From Clostridia bacterium (GTDB lineage: Bacteria; Bacillota; Clostridia; Oscillospirales; Acutalibacteraceae): a stretch of 64,000 bases of DNA. Below are positions 47,721 to 60,200 of the stretch, piece by piece (positions within the stretch are counted from its first letter, which is position 1; each line of letters begins with the position of its first letter). A program made the translations under genes and the position numbers. The stretch is taken from contig JAFSEP010000053.1 of the NCBI GenBank assembly GCA_017435665.1, forward strand, positions 1 to 64,000, read 5' to 3'. The notes beneath the pieces are model-generated. The model did no database searches, had not been told where the DNA came from, and was given only the letters and a program-made list of their open reading frames with translations.

Positions 47721-49337
47721 ATGACAGGACTCATTCCAAAGCCCCTGAAGATGACGGAAAAGGGCGGATACAGCGAATTCGGGAAAAACAGTAAAATCTA
47801 TTGGGACGAAGCTCTTAGAAAGGGTGCCGACTTCCTTGCAAGGGAAATCCTCGGAGCAGAAATTATCGATTTTTCATCAGAGGATGCTAATATCAGGGTA
47901 GTGACGGATAAGACCGTGGCTCAGGAGGGGTATGCGGTTGAGTGCGCCGACGGAAAACTGATTGTAAAGGCGAGTAGCTTTACAGGCGTTTTCTATGCGG
48001 TGCAGACCCTCAGACAGCTTGTTTTCTTCACGCCGCAGACAAAGGCGGACAGAATACGTATACCGAATGTGAAAATAGAGGATAGGCCCCGTTTTGCACA
48101 CAGAGGTCTGCTCTTTGACGAGGCCAGATATTTCTTCGGCAAGCAGAATATCAAGCGTATTCTTGACCTTATGGCGATGTATAAGCTGAACGTTCTTCAT
48201 TGGCACCTTACCGACGATACAGGCTGGAGGGTTGAAATAAAGAAATACCCTTTGCTGACGGAAATCGGTTCAAAGCGTAAGGATTCATCCGTAGGCGGCT
48301 GGAGAAACGGAAAGCTGATGGGTAAGCATCACGAAGGCTTTTACACTCAGGAGGATATCAGGGAAATCGTAGCCTATGCTCAGGAAAGAGGCATTATGAT
48401 TATTCCCGAAATTGATATGCCTGCTCACTTTGCGGCGGCAATGGCAGGGTATAACTATCTTGGCTGCCGTGAAATCCCCTGTGAGGTTCATTGGTTCTTC
48501 GGGGGCAATATACCTATTGATATGGGCTGGAAGGATTGGAACCGTTCAGCCTGTCCCGGCAAAGAAACAACCTATGAATTCATTTTCGGTGTTATAGATG
48601 AGATAGTGGAGCTGTTTCCTGCCCCTTATTTCCATATCGGCGGAGATGAGGCTCCCAAGGACGAATGGAAGAAATGCCCCGAATGTCAGAAGAAGATGAA
48701 GGAAAATAACCTGAAAGATGTCGAAGATCTGCAGGGCTACTTCAATAACCGTATTGCTGAGTATCTTGAAAGCAAAAATAAGCGCTTAATTGTCTGGAAT
48801 GAGGCACTTAGCGCAGGAAATCTCAGCAAAAATGTGGTCGGACAGTATTGGACCCCCACCTATGATAAAAATGTTAAGAAGCATACAAAAAATGGCGGTC
48901 AAGTGATTATAAGCAAGCATCAGGCATTCTATTTTGATATGGGCTATAATCAGTATCCCTTGAAGAATACGTATAAATTCGAGCCCGTGGGGAAAATGAT
49001 TGATAAGAAGCAGGAGGACAGCATACTCGGTCTTGAGGGCGCTTTGTGGACGGAATGGATATCCGATATGGAAAAGGCTGAGATGCAGCTGTTCCCACGA
49101 CTTCAGGCGCTCGCCGAGGTTGCCTGGATACCCAAGGGAAAAAGGAGCTTCACCGACTTTCTGGAGAGACTGCACCGTAATAACGAAATCCTCGATACCT
49201 TAAAGGTGAATTATGCCGAGGACAGCGTCTCAATGCCCAAGGGTCTACTGAAGCGGAAGAAAGAGCTGAAGCTCTGGTATGATGCGGACCAGCACAGAGA
49301 GGTTCGTCTCAACAGAGAGGAAAAGGGGAAGAAATAA
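47721..49337 (+). CDS. GH20 beta-N-acetylhexosaminidase, cytoplasmic
   Basis: The 538-residue enzyme has an N-terminal GH20b-type alpha/beta domain (EGYAVECADGKLIVKASSFTG...FYAVQTLRQL) and a GH20 barrel with RPRFAHRGLLFDEARYFF, LNVLHWHLTDDTGWRVEI, IPEIDMPAHF and the catalytic Asp-Glu pair in YFHIGGDEAPKDEW (near residues 308-309). It removes terminal GlcNAc or GalNAc by substrate-assisted catalysis. No signal peptide is present, so imported oligosaccharides or cell-wall fragments are its likely substrates. The last 60 residues are Lys/Glu-rich. GAAAGGAGAGG supports ATG 47721. Confidence 0.94.
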   Translation: MTGLIPKPLKMTEKGGYSEFGKNSKIYWDEALRKGADFLAREILGAEIIDFSSEDANIRVVTDKTVAQEGYAVECADGKLIVKASSFTGVFYAVQTLRQLVFFTPQTKADRIRIPNVKIEDRPRFAHRGLLFDEARYFFGKQNIKRILDLMAMYKLNVLHWHLTDDTGWRVEIKKYPLLTEIGSKRKDSSVGGWRNGKLMGKHHEGFYTQEDIREIVAYAQERGIMIIPEIDMPAHFAAAMAGYNYLGCREIPCEVHWFFGGNIPIDMGWKDWNRSACPGKETTYEFIFGVIDEIVELFPAPYFHIGGDEAPKDEWKKCPECQKKMKENNLKDVEDLQGYFNNRIAEYLESKNKRLIVWNEALSAGNLSKNVVGQYWTPTYDKNVKKHTKNGGQVIISKHQAFYFDMGYNQYPLKNTYKFEPVGKMIDKKQEDSILGLEGALWTEWISDMEKAEMQLFPRLQALAEVAWIPKGKRSFTDFLERLHRNNEILDTLKVNYAEDSVSMPKGLLKRKKELKLWYDADQHREVRLNREEKGKK

Positions 49338-49339
49338 CA

Positions 49340-49813
49340 ATGGAAATTCGCAGAACAAAGCCGTCGGAGCTGGATGCGGTAATGGAGGTTTACGCTCAGG
49401 CCCGCAGGTTTATGGCAGAGCACGATAACCCCAACCAATGGAAAACCCACAAGCCCCTGAGAGAACAGATAGAGAAGGATATCGCCGAGGGTGTCCATTA
49501 CGTATGCACCGAGGCTGATGAGATTATAGGCGTGTTCAGGTTTTCGAAAGGTGTTGACCCCACATATGTTAGGATATATGAGGGCCAATGGCTGGATGAG
49601 AGCGATTATGCGGTTGTGCATTCGATAGCATCTTCGGGAAAAGTGAAAGGAACAGGCAGTTTTTGTCTCAAATGGGCCTATAATCAACATAATAATATAA
49701 GAATCGACACTCATAGGGACAATTATGTTATGCAGAATCTGCTGAAGAAGCTGGGATATAAGTATTGCGGCATTATCTATCTTGCTGACGGCGACGAAAG
49801 GCTGGCGTTTTAG
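49340..49813 (+). CDS. GNAT family N-acetyltransferase
   Basis: The 157-residue protein starts two bases after the GH20 stop. MEIRRTKPSELDAVMEVYAQARRFM is a typical GNAT opening. The acetyl-CoA loop is VVHSIASSGKVKGTGSFCLKW (GKVKGTG) and NIRIDTHRDNYVMQNLLKKLGYKYCGIIY is the C-terminal motif B with the usual N...M...L...G(Y/F) pattern. It probably acetylates an amine or amino sugar; the link to GH20 makes an amino-sugar substrate possible but unproven. Confidence 0.88.
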   Translation: MEIRRTKPSELDAVMEVYAQARRFMAEHDNPNQWKTHKPLREQIEKDIAEGVHYVCTEADEIIGVFRFSKGVDPTYVRIYEGQWLDESDYAVVHSIASSGKVKGTGSFCLKWAYNQHNNIRIDTHRDNYVMQNLLKKLGYKYCGIIYLADGDERLAF

Positions 49814-49818
49814 AAGCT

Positions 49819-50543
49819 ATGAACAGAAACCGACTGAAGCTGTTTGCCTGCCTTTCAATGCTTATGGATCACGTAGGACTTGTGCTTTTTCCCGATATTG
49901 AGGCTTTCAGGCTTATAGGCAGGCTTGCAATGCCGATATATTCGCCTTCTTTATAGGCGAAGGCTGTCTTCATACAAGGAACAGAAGGGCGTATTTCCTT
50001 CGTGTGTTTATACTTGGCATAGTGTGTCAGGCTGTATATATTGCTGAAGCCGCAATAAACGGCGGAAACGGCTTCTATCTTAACATTCTGCTGACATTTT
50101 CCGTTGCAATCCCTCTTTGTTATCTCTTTATTTATATTGAAAAAAGGCTTAAAGCCGAGGAGAAAGATAATCTTGCTCTTATAGGCTTTGCGATGTTGTT
50201 TGCCCTTGTTTTCCTTGCAGAAAGGGGCGTTACGGCTCTTTGCGATACAGCTTTCGGCATAGAGCTAACCTTTGATTACGGCTTTGCAGGCATATGCCTT
50301 CCCATGTTTGCGCTGCTCGGCAAGGATAAACGGAACCGGATGCTGTTCTTTACCTACGGTTTGCTTATCTTCTGTGCAGCAAACTACGGCGACAATTATA
50401 TTTGGACAATCAGCACGCTGTTCAGCCTGATATTGCTGTGGCTTTATAACGGGAAGGGCGGAGAAATGAACCTCAAATACTTCTTTTACGCCTTCTATCC
50501 ACTACATTTAGTTGTCATTTACGGCATCGATATGCTTATATAG
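49819..50543 (+). pseudogene. TraX-family membrane protein, frameshifted
   Basis: ATG 49819 opens a frame MNRNRLKLFACLSMLMDHVG...LIGRLAMPI that stops at TAG 49954-49956. The same protein resumes in another frame from TTC 49941 as FAFFIAEGC and runs to 50543 (LVVIYGIDMLI). Removing one TA from GATATATTC at 49935-49943 restores a continuous TraX/acyltransferase-like membrane protein of about 240 residues with several helices. TraX-type proteins include N-acetylators of F pilin, but clostridial members are uncharacterised. The break may be a true mutation, a slippage site in a TA repeat or a sequence error. It is the third gene of the GH20 operon. Confidence 0.75.
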
Positions 50544-50551
50544 AAATGATG

Positions 50552-50580
50552 AAAACAGTCGCAAAAAGCGGCTGTTTTTT
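50552..50580 (+). terminator. Terminator of the GH20-GNAT-TraX operon
   Basis: AAAACAGTCGC-AAAAA-GCGGCTGTTTT followed by TT and then C. A second GACCG/CGGTC hairpin with a T-run follows at 50601-50625. Confidence 0.75.
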
Positions 50581-50625
50581 CATGGTTTTCTGATGAAAAA
50601 CTGACCGTTTAGCTGCGGTCGGTTT

Positions 50626-51009
50626 TTCGCTGTCTGATGCCGAAATTTGCAACGCAAGCCGTTTTTATTGCTAAAAAAGAATAAAAACTGCAAAAATTTG
50701 ATAATTCACAGAAAGTTTACATTTCGAAATGACGGGTTCAGGGGTATCTGATGCATATTTTTGTGCAACATTACAAGACAAAAAACAGCATATTTATAAT
50801 GCGAAAACAGAAAATAAAATTGTGATGAGAAAAATCAAAACACAAGATTTAGGTGTTGAGAAGATAGCAAACACAAGATATATTATGTTTGAAATTACTA
50901 AAAAAATCAGGCCGCTTTTGTTCAATATGCATAAAAGTACAGCTTTCGCATTTTTCCCTCTAAGGGATATATGCAATATGTAGAAAACGCTTTTTGAGGC
51001 CGTTTTTAC
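50626..51009. other. AT-rich intergenic region without a convincing gene
   Basis: A reading frame at 50729-50983 has no ribosome site and unnatural composition, so I do not call it. I see no RNA gene or repeat here. Confidence 0.5.
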
Positions 51010-51038
51010 TTGAAAAAAGGGGGCAAAAATGATAAAAT
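51010..51038 (+). promoter_or_regulatory. Promoter of the giant surface protein gene
   Basis: TTGAAA (51010-51015), 17 bases, TAAAAT (51033-51038). This predicts a leader of about 190 bases. Confidence 0.65.
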
Positions 51039-51044
51039 AATCAC

Positions 51045-51232
51045 AGTTATAGGTGTCTCTATCGGCGTATTCTGCCCATTTTTCACCGTTACATATGTGA
51101 AATCTCACAGCGCATATCAGGCGAAAAAACGCCCTATATATAAATAGTATAGGAAAACGGGCGGTAACGGCGGTATTTATATAGGGAATCCTATTTGTAA
51201 ATATATACTTTTCTATCTAAGGAGGAAAATCC
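51045..51232 (+). other. Long 5' leader of the giant gene
   Basis: The leader holds an imperfect inverted repeat CCCTATATATAAATA (from 51133) / TATTTATATAGGG (to about 51186). It encloses ACGGGCGG, which can also pair with CGCCC to its left. It ends in ribosome site AAGGAGG (51219-51225). No known riboswitch is recognised. Confidence 0.4.
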
Positions 51233-54200
51233 ATGAAACTCGGAAAGAAGATTTTGAGTACGATTCTTGCGATCACTATGATTATCACAAGTGTTTCTGT
51301 GTGCTTCAGTTCACTTGCGGCAGATAGTTATGGCGAGACCCTCGTAAACACAATCAATGCGCATTACGCAGGATTGGCACAATCTCTCAAGGACGGCGAT
51401 GTCGATATCGACAGCGGCGTTGTAACGATTGCGCCCGATACCTACGAAAGCGGTTGGTACTCCGTTGCCAAGGCATACGCAAAGTATGTATTTGAAGGTA
51501 CGGACGGCGTTAAGGTCGGTACCGTATACGATACATATCTTGCAGTGCTCGAGAAAATTGATGAGTGCGAGAACTACTACACCGACGTAGACTACGCTCA
51601 GATTCTCGAGGTGTTTGCATTTGGTGACAAGACTACCGGCAATTACAGTAATGCAGGCACAAAGTTTGTTATTACTGTCGGTTCAGGTTATGATATCCTT
51701 GCATGGGATAGCATAGCTGAAATGGCTGCCGGTGCAGACAGAGATTATTATCGCACTGAAATGACCTTCTCAATGGAAGGCGATGCAGGCGTTTATACTC
51801 TCGGCAACTATTCAGTCAACGCTAACTTTGACGGCTATGACCCGGACAACGAAGCAAACAAGACAATTGTTGCAGGTCTTGCAGATGCTATGCAGGATAT
51901 CGTTGATCTTTATGTTGATTGGGCAGCCGGCAATGCATCAACAACAGATACCGAAATCCTTGGTGTTTCTTTCAATGCCTTTGAAACAATTGCACCCTCT
52001 ACAGGTGCAACTGCAACTGAGCTTTGGGATCAGTATATCAAGGCTAATGTTGGCGGCGTTTCTTTTGATGAGGCAAAGAGCCGTGTTGACGCAAGCATCA
52101 ACAGAGATAAGATCCAGGCTGTCGTAGATCAGTACAAGCAGCCCATTCTTGACTTGCTTGATGATTATGATGAAATGAAGAGCGCATACGACGCAGGCAC
52201 AGGCGACATGAACGCTCTTGTAAAGGACAATGACGGTAACGTAAGCGAAGGTAACCTTGCTGCTCTTTATAAGCAGGTTGCAGATCTCGTTAATGCGCTC
52301 AACGCTGATGACTATGCTGTTTCAGCTCAGAACCTTATGGGTGATGTATGGACAAATATAGTTGACAGATTTGAAAAGATGGAGCTTATGCTTTCAAGAA
52401 GATACGCAGCCTTCTATGCAGATACTCTTGCAGAGCTCCTTAACCGTGTGGTTCCCACATATGACAAGAACGACGAAGCAGCTGTTGAAGCATGGCTTGC
52501 AGAAGACAGCGAGGACAGACTTGCTGCAGAAGCTTGGATTATTGAAGCACAGTCCTTGCTTATTAACCTTGAAACAAGAGTTGCAGACCTTGACGGTACT
52601 CAGTATATCTATTGGGAAAATGAAAGTCTCGAAGAGAATCCTTATTCCCATGTAGAAGACAGCAAGTATGCTCAGGGTTCAGCATATGCTGACGATGCAA
52701 CTAAGTTCAACCGTGTAAACAAGAATGCGGTTGACGCTCTCCTTACAAAGATAGACACAGTATCTCTTGATACAGAGGCAGGCAACTATGCAGGTATCAA
52801 GACTCAGCTTGATAACCTCATGGCTGATACTCTTATCAAACCTATGACACTTGAAGGTCTTATGGCTCATTTTGATGAGTTCCATACTCTTTACAGCAGA
52901 GCAAATGCTCTTAAGAACAGTGCAGCGACCGATAAGGGTGACGAAACAATCTTCAGACTTATCTTCGGTGACCCCGTTGATGCTCTTGACGCTTATGAAG
53001 ATTGGCTCTTCGCTATCACAGATCATGCAGCTGAGAAGGCTTATGAGCAGTATCTTACTCTCTATAAGTATTGGGAGCATGACGGCCTTGACGATAAGAC
53101 AGGCACTCCCGCTACTCCCGGTATAACCTTCTATAACTACGAAGCAATCATCAGCTATTATGAATTCGCTTATGACGGTCCCGCAACAATTGTCTGGCTG
53201 AACAGCAAATATGCTTGGTTCAATCCCACAGATGAAAACTGGACAATTGAAAAGCTTAACGAGCAGCGTGACCTTATTGTTGAAAACGCTTACGCTCCTG
53301 CAGTTGAGTTCGAAGAGGGTGTAAAGGTTCTTCGTTCAGCAACACCCGGTTCAGACGGAAGAGTTGACAAGGCAATCCTCAAGCAGCTGTTCTCCTCAAC
53401 AGGTGCTGGTGGCTACAAATTTGTGTCAGGCATTGTTAACCTTGACTGGAGAATTGTTACAGACTATGTTAACAATATCGCTGTTATAATGAAGGACGGA
53501 AGCCCCTCAACAAAGAGCGATGCAGAGGTTAAGGCATTACTCGGTGGTGTTGTTGCAGCACTTGACGATATGCTTTCATCTGAGGACCTTGGTATTGTTC
53601 TTGACTCCATTATGGCTTCAGGCGCAACCACAGGCGGTCTCGGTAAGGCTGCTTACACATTCCAGTATACAAACCACAACGGTCAGAAGGTAACCGTTAA
53701 GGCCGATGACGAGATTGAAACCATTATTGAATGGCTTCTTAATATGATCTATAAGATCCTTTACGGTGGCACACTTCAGACTGTTATTATGGGTCTTTAC
53801 GGAATGCTCGGTGGCGTTCTCTCTACGGAGATAGGAAAACTTATTAACTCAACTATTTCTAACGGTGACGTACTCATTCTAAACTTTATCAACGGTATGT
53901 TACCTCTGTATCCGCACTTGTTCTCACAGAAGTCTGTAAAGGCTATCCGTGGTGGCGGTTCAGGTCAGCATAGATTCGCTTCTGAACGTTGGGCAAGACT
54001 TTTCGGCCCCATTTCAGGCGGCTCAGCAGCTTTCACATGTCCGGAAATCGGCGGCACATTCAATTATCCCATAGTGGCTGCTGCGTTTGATGCTATTCCG
54101 TATACAGACGTATCAGCTAAGCCTCCTGTACTTTCGGCATTTAATGTGCACGCTTCATCGTGGGATGGCTTGGATACAAGCACGTGGAACGCAACCTTTA

Positions 54201-57200
54201 ATGCTGACGGTACAGTAGATGACCATGGCGCATGGCGCATAGGTATTAACGGTGCTAACGCAACTGCAACGCAGAACAGAAACGATTTCCTCAGATCTAT
54301 GACCGCATCAGGTGGTGCGCTCGGTTACGTTCTCAACTGTCTTCTTTCTGGTAAAACATTGGCTCCCACTCTCGATCTTGGCACGTTGGGTGCATCTATC
54401 GGCGTTGCTATCAAGGTTTCAGATGATGGATTGCTTTCAATTTATGACAACCTTGTTCTTCCTCTTTTCAATCTTTTAGGTATAACAGAGGGTGTCATTC
54501 AAACTCCGGATCTTCTGACAACAATGAACAATTTAGGTATGTCAGATCCCCTTATGTCAACAGATGAAAGCGGTGACCAGACTAAGTTACAGCAGCAGAC
54601 AACAGCATCATATTATGTATGGAAGGCTATATTTAATCCCATACTTAACTGGTTAGAAAATACTCTTGCAGCAAATCCGGTTGCAACAATTGTTCAGTTA
54701 CTTCCTAACCTCTTAGCGGCAATTGAATATAACCAGATTTTCCCGAAGATTGCAAACTGTGGTCTTGCACTTTATATTACAGATATTGATATTCTCGGCT
54801 TTATTCCTATTGCCGGTCTTATCTCACAGCTCAAAAATGCTCTTTACGTTCTCCGTGTCGGTGACCTTCTTGGCGACCTCCTTCTTAACAAGATGGGTCT
54901 TACCTTCGAAAACGGTCTTGACGGTCTGTTGACCGGTGGTGTAACCAACGAAGCAGGTCAGTATATGACGGGTCTTCTGGGTCTGAAGAGAATCGAAGCA
55001 AAGCCCACGATTACGGCTGATAATTCAGGTCAGTATCTTCTTACCTATAAGGAGAATATTCCCGTTGATGCAAACGGCGAAATCATTTATGATAATGAGG
55101 TTGATTCAAAGACGGCAGTCGGTACTACAAAGAGTACTAACTGGAATACCTCCTCAAAGCAGAGTGCTACCGATAATCCGGATTACCGTCCCTATATTCA
55201 GGATGGTTGGTATTATCAGTGCGGCGGTCTTGCTCAGACAATCGCTAACCTGGTTGGCTTTGAAACCTATCTGAACTTTATCGAATGGTACAAACGTGAC
55301 ACCTTTGCAGGCAAACCCGGTACAGGTAAGTCATATGTTTACGGTAAGTTCCCGCTTCACATCCCTGTTAACAGACTTATTGCTCAGGGTACGGTAATTC
55401 CTGCTAATAATGCAACATATTCATATCTTGACAGAAATAATAACAGAGTATACTCATATCACATCAACGTTGACAACGGTGCACTTCTTCTCACATTGTT
55501 CCGTTGGCTCATGGATGACGGCTTCATCAACCAGATCAAGCCTCTTATTAACCCGCTTCTTCTGAAGGATACCGATAATGACGGTGACCTTTCAGATGAA
55601 GTTTCAATCCTTGACACAATCGGCGGCGGCCTTGCCGGTATAGGTGACTATGTTGCAGGTATTCTTATTGCACTTCTTAACGAATACCTTATTGAATATA
55701 TTCCCTATCAGGATCCCATGACATCATATATCGACGATACAAACAATGACGGTGACTATGCAGACGGTATTGCAGGTCTCTGGCTGTCAACAGGCGGTTT
55801 CAGCGTAAACGAATACCTCAGACAGTATCTCGGTATCAATAATCTCAGCGAAACAGAAAACGCTGAAACATATAACGCAATCGTTGCTGACAGCGCAACA
55901 TATACAGCAAACAACAAGTTCAATGCTGAGGATGCTTCTATCATCGCTCAGGCAGACCTTGCAGTTGCAAACCTTGACAAGATGATCGGCGGAGCTATCC
56001 CCGTTGTTCTCGACCTTCTCGGTCCCATGCTCGGCGACCTTCTCGGCGGCATCCAGATCAACGGTCAGGCTCTCTTCCCGGCTGATTTTGTTGAGCATAT
56101 GTTTGACGGTGTTAAATCCCTTGAAGACGTATTCACAAAGATCGTTCTTAACAAGGAGCTCTTTGACGTTCTTATGAACCTTCTTCTCGGTACTAAGACA
56201 ACAGACGGTCTTATCTCAAATCTCCTCGGCTCAGGTGACGAAGTCATCGTTAAGGTCGGCGAGGTTAGCTACAGACAGTATGAATACACTTCAGGCACAG
56301 AGACCAAGTACCTTTACAAGGAGCTTGATGCAGAAGGCAACGAAAAGGACGGCTATTTCGAAATCACAGAAAAAGACGGAACTCAGGAGGTTAAGTCAGC
56401 ATCTGCTCCTTCAGGTGTTCAGCTGACAGCTTCTGTTCCCGGCATTGGTATTCTTGACCAGCTCTTTGAGGCTTTCAAGAACCTCGGTATTGATATTACC
56501 GTTGCCGGCTTCTACCGTTCACTCTTCGGTCCTCTCAGCAACACAGGCGACCACAAGGCAGGCTCATTCAGCGAAGATTACTATGCTTACAATGAGAGTG
56601 TTGCTAAGTTCTGGGAGCTTAACGCTGACCACTTCAACGGCAGTGTTGTAAGCACACATGCGAATGTTGCAACAAGAGCTAAGGCATATATTGCAGTTCT
56701 TGAGGAAATGACACTTGCTGACCTTTATGCTCCCACATATGAGGAAGGCTTCGAGTGGTTTGACTATGACGGTGCAACAGCAGAGGCTAAGTTCGAAAGC
56801 CTTGTTGACACACTTCTTTCATTCCTCACACCTATAAACGGTATTTTAGGCTTCTTACTTTCAGGCCAGAATATCACACTTCTTAACGCTCTTACTCTTC
56901 GTGGTAATAAGGGCTACTCACGTGCTATCGCTCCCATTTTCGAGGCTCTTAACCTCGGTCTTACATGGGGTGACACAAACAATGACGGTGTAGTTTCACA
57001 GGCTGAATATGATGCATATTATATTGCAACTCCCTCTTCAGCTTCACAGAGACTTACAATTTACAAGGAATCTCCCCTCAAGGAAGTTCTTTACACAATC
57101 GGTGATCTCATCTTCGCAGAAGAAGGCTTTATCAACAGACCGATTTCAACTATTGTTAACCTCTTACCGAACCTCTTCTATGCTCTTTATTCATATCCCG

Positions 57201-60200
57201 AATTTGAATGGGTATGGAGTGGCTCAGCATGGGTACAGGAGCCTGTTATGGCAACCGATGCATTCGGTAACGAAATAGGTCAGGCAAGAACAAACAACCT
57301 TGCCGCAGCAGTCAAGAACCTTATCAGACCCGTTTCTGAGCTTCTTGAAAACGTTGATCCCGTTCTTTCAAGATTCATTAACCTCAATCTTGATGAGCTC
57401 CTTGACGAATTCCTTAACCTTGAAAATACTCTTAATGACGCAGTTGGCGGTCTCTTCTCATCAGCAGCTGCCCGTAAGAGTCAGACAATCGGCGGCACAA
57501 CTTATAACGAATACACTTATAAGGATGTTCTCGGCGAGACAGTAACAGTTTACGTTGCTCTTGATGCAACAACAGGTGAAGAATTAATGGATGTTGCATT
57601 CTATTCACTTGTTAACGGTACAATGAGACCCACAACTGTTCCCTTAGGCACACAGCTCAAGGCAGAATATGAAAGCGAACTCAGAATCTTCGACTTCGCT
57701 TCACTTGCAGCTACATCAGCTTTCGTTTACGAACAGAAGCTCTCTGCAAGACCTGCAAATCCGGGTTCTGCAGACAGTGATACAAGCACATTCACACACT
57801 TCACATCAAGCCCCGGTATGGTGCTTATCACACTCTTCAGATCAATCCTTTCAACTGAAGCTCTTGACTCAATTGCTTCAATGCTTCTTACCACCCTCAC
57901 AAAGGAAGGCACAATGGATGAGCTCAGTGAAGAGGAATACAAGCGCTACGAAAACATTATTAATGGTATCGTAGGTCGTCTTACAGAAGTTGTTAAGACA
58001 GCAGAAGGCGCACCTAAGGGTCAGCGTGTTGACCTTGTAACATCAATCCTTATTTCTCTTCTCACAGACTATATGGTTGATGATCCCTATGCATATTTCT
58101 ATGAGTTACAGGGCAACCCCGCAGTGGGCGGCTCAATGAGCAACGATTGGAAAGAAAAGTATGCAATGGTACACACCGGTCACGATTGGGAAAGCACAGA
58201 GGAATACTTTACAAAGGATAAGGTTGAAGATGCTATCAGCAACCTTGACTATGTAATTGCTAACGCAGTTCCCGGTGTTCTCACCTCACTCGTTGACAAC
58301 AATGTTCTTTCAATGGATCTCTTTGAAGGCGTTGAGCTTTCAGAGGATGCAGTTCTTATGGATCTTCTTGAAGATGTTGTTATGAAGAACGTCTTCACAG
58401 ATGACATTATGACCGTTATCTGCTCAGCTATCGCAAGAACATTCGGTGGCTTAGGCTCAACAGGCGACATTATCTTCGGTCTCCTCGGTGAGCTCGGCTA
58501 CGATGTAAGTGCAGAAGGCTACCTCTTCAACGATGACGGTTCACAGACACCCTTCTACTCATTCCTTTCATACGGTTATGACAGCATCACACTTAATGCT
58601 GACGGCTCAGTTACAGCTAAGATCGGCGGCAAGGATGCAGAAGTAACATGGGCTCAGGTTGCTGAGAACCACAGAAAGCTCACAGTAGACGGTGAAACAT
58701 TTGACGTTCTCATGTTCAATGATGAAGGTCAGGTTCAGTATATCGGTGCAAACAATAATAACGTATACGTTAACACTCAGGTTCAGGCTGTTGATAAGGA
58801 CGGCAACCCCGTTGTTGACGAAGACGGCAAGGCAGTTATGGCTGTTGATACAGAGGGCAACCCTGTATACACAGTTCAGCTTGATGAAATCCCGTCACAG
58901 AACGTTATCAGAATTCCCGCATACACAAAGACAGTAGCTGTATCATACGATCCGGTTACAGGCGAAAAGATTGAAACCGTTACATATGAAGCAGTTAAGT
59001 ATACAGACTGGACTGTTACATTTGATGCAGACGATAAGGCTGTTTACACACCTGTTGAAAAGACTGCATACAAGGTAATCAATCCCGATAACCTTTCAGA
59101 TGACGACAAGGCATACCTTGAAGAAATCGGTATGGAAATCCCCGAAGCAGTTAATGCTGGTTGGGATTGGGGTCTTGCAAACGCAGGCAACACATTTGAA
59201 GCTAAGAAGGCTAAGTTCGTTGAAATCCATTGGACAATGATCCAGCCTCTTGAGCCCATCTTCAGATTCTTACTTCTCGGCGAAGATCTCGTATTCTTCG
59301 ACGGTCTCAGAATAGTTGGTATCAACGGTTATCAGACAGTTATTCTTCCTCTCCTCCGTGCATTCGGTCTTGAAGAAGCAATTGATAACATTCCCACTGA
59401 AGACAGCGACAGATTCCTTAATGTATATCCGGGTGAAACAGATGCAAGAGCATATGACCACCTTATGACATTTGAGGAATATAAGGGCTATTGCGAAGAT
59501 TATGGCATGGGCGTTGCAATGGAAGAAATCGTTGACCAGATTCTCCTTCTTGTAAGACTGGTTGCAACATATCCCGTTTCAACTCTCGCAACAGCAATAC
59601 CCACACTCGTATACTTCATTCTTGGCGACGGCGCTGTAAGCTTGATTGAGAACCTTCTTCTCGGTCTCACAACACTTACAAACAGACTCCAGGAAATCGT
59701 AAGTATCCGTATCAACACAATCGGCGCAGGTCTTATCGAAGCTCTTGCTATGAGCGACTGGACTAACTTCCAGAATGCTCTTATGTCATACACAGGCTTC
59801 AATGAAGACGGTACTCTTATGGATGAGGCAACTAACGTTGTTGAACTCAACCTTACAGATACCATCCTCAAGGTTCTTGCAGGCATCGAGTTCCAGCTCA
59901 AGGCTGCAACAGAAACAGAAGCTGCTGTTATGGCAGGTATTTACAGCTTCACAGAAACATACAGTGCTGATCAGGAAGCTTGGCTCGTTCAGGATGCAAC
60001 TCAGGGCTTAGACGCTGAAGAGGATGCTGACGAAATTGCTAAGATTTCTAAGGATGTTAAGCAGACTTACCGTGCAGAACACATCAAGGAGCTCCTCAAG
60101 CAGATCGCAGGTCTCGGTGACGATACCGCTGACGATTCAGAGGGTGACGGCTATGTTGATATTTCTGCAACAGGTCAGGTAAGCGTAAGCCCGGGTGAAT

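Noticed and set aside
50729..50983. 84-codon frame before the giant gene
   Set aside because: No ribosome site, AT-driven composition and no family likeness.
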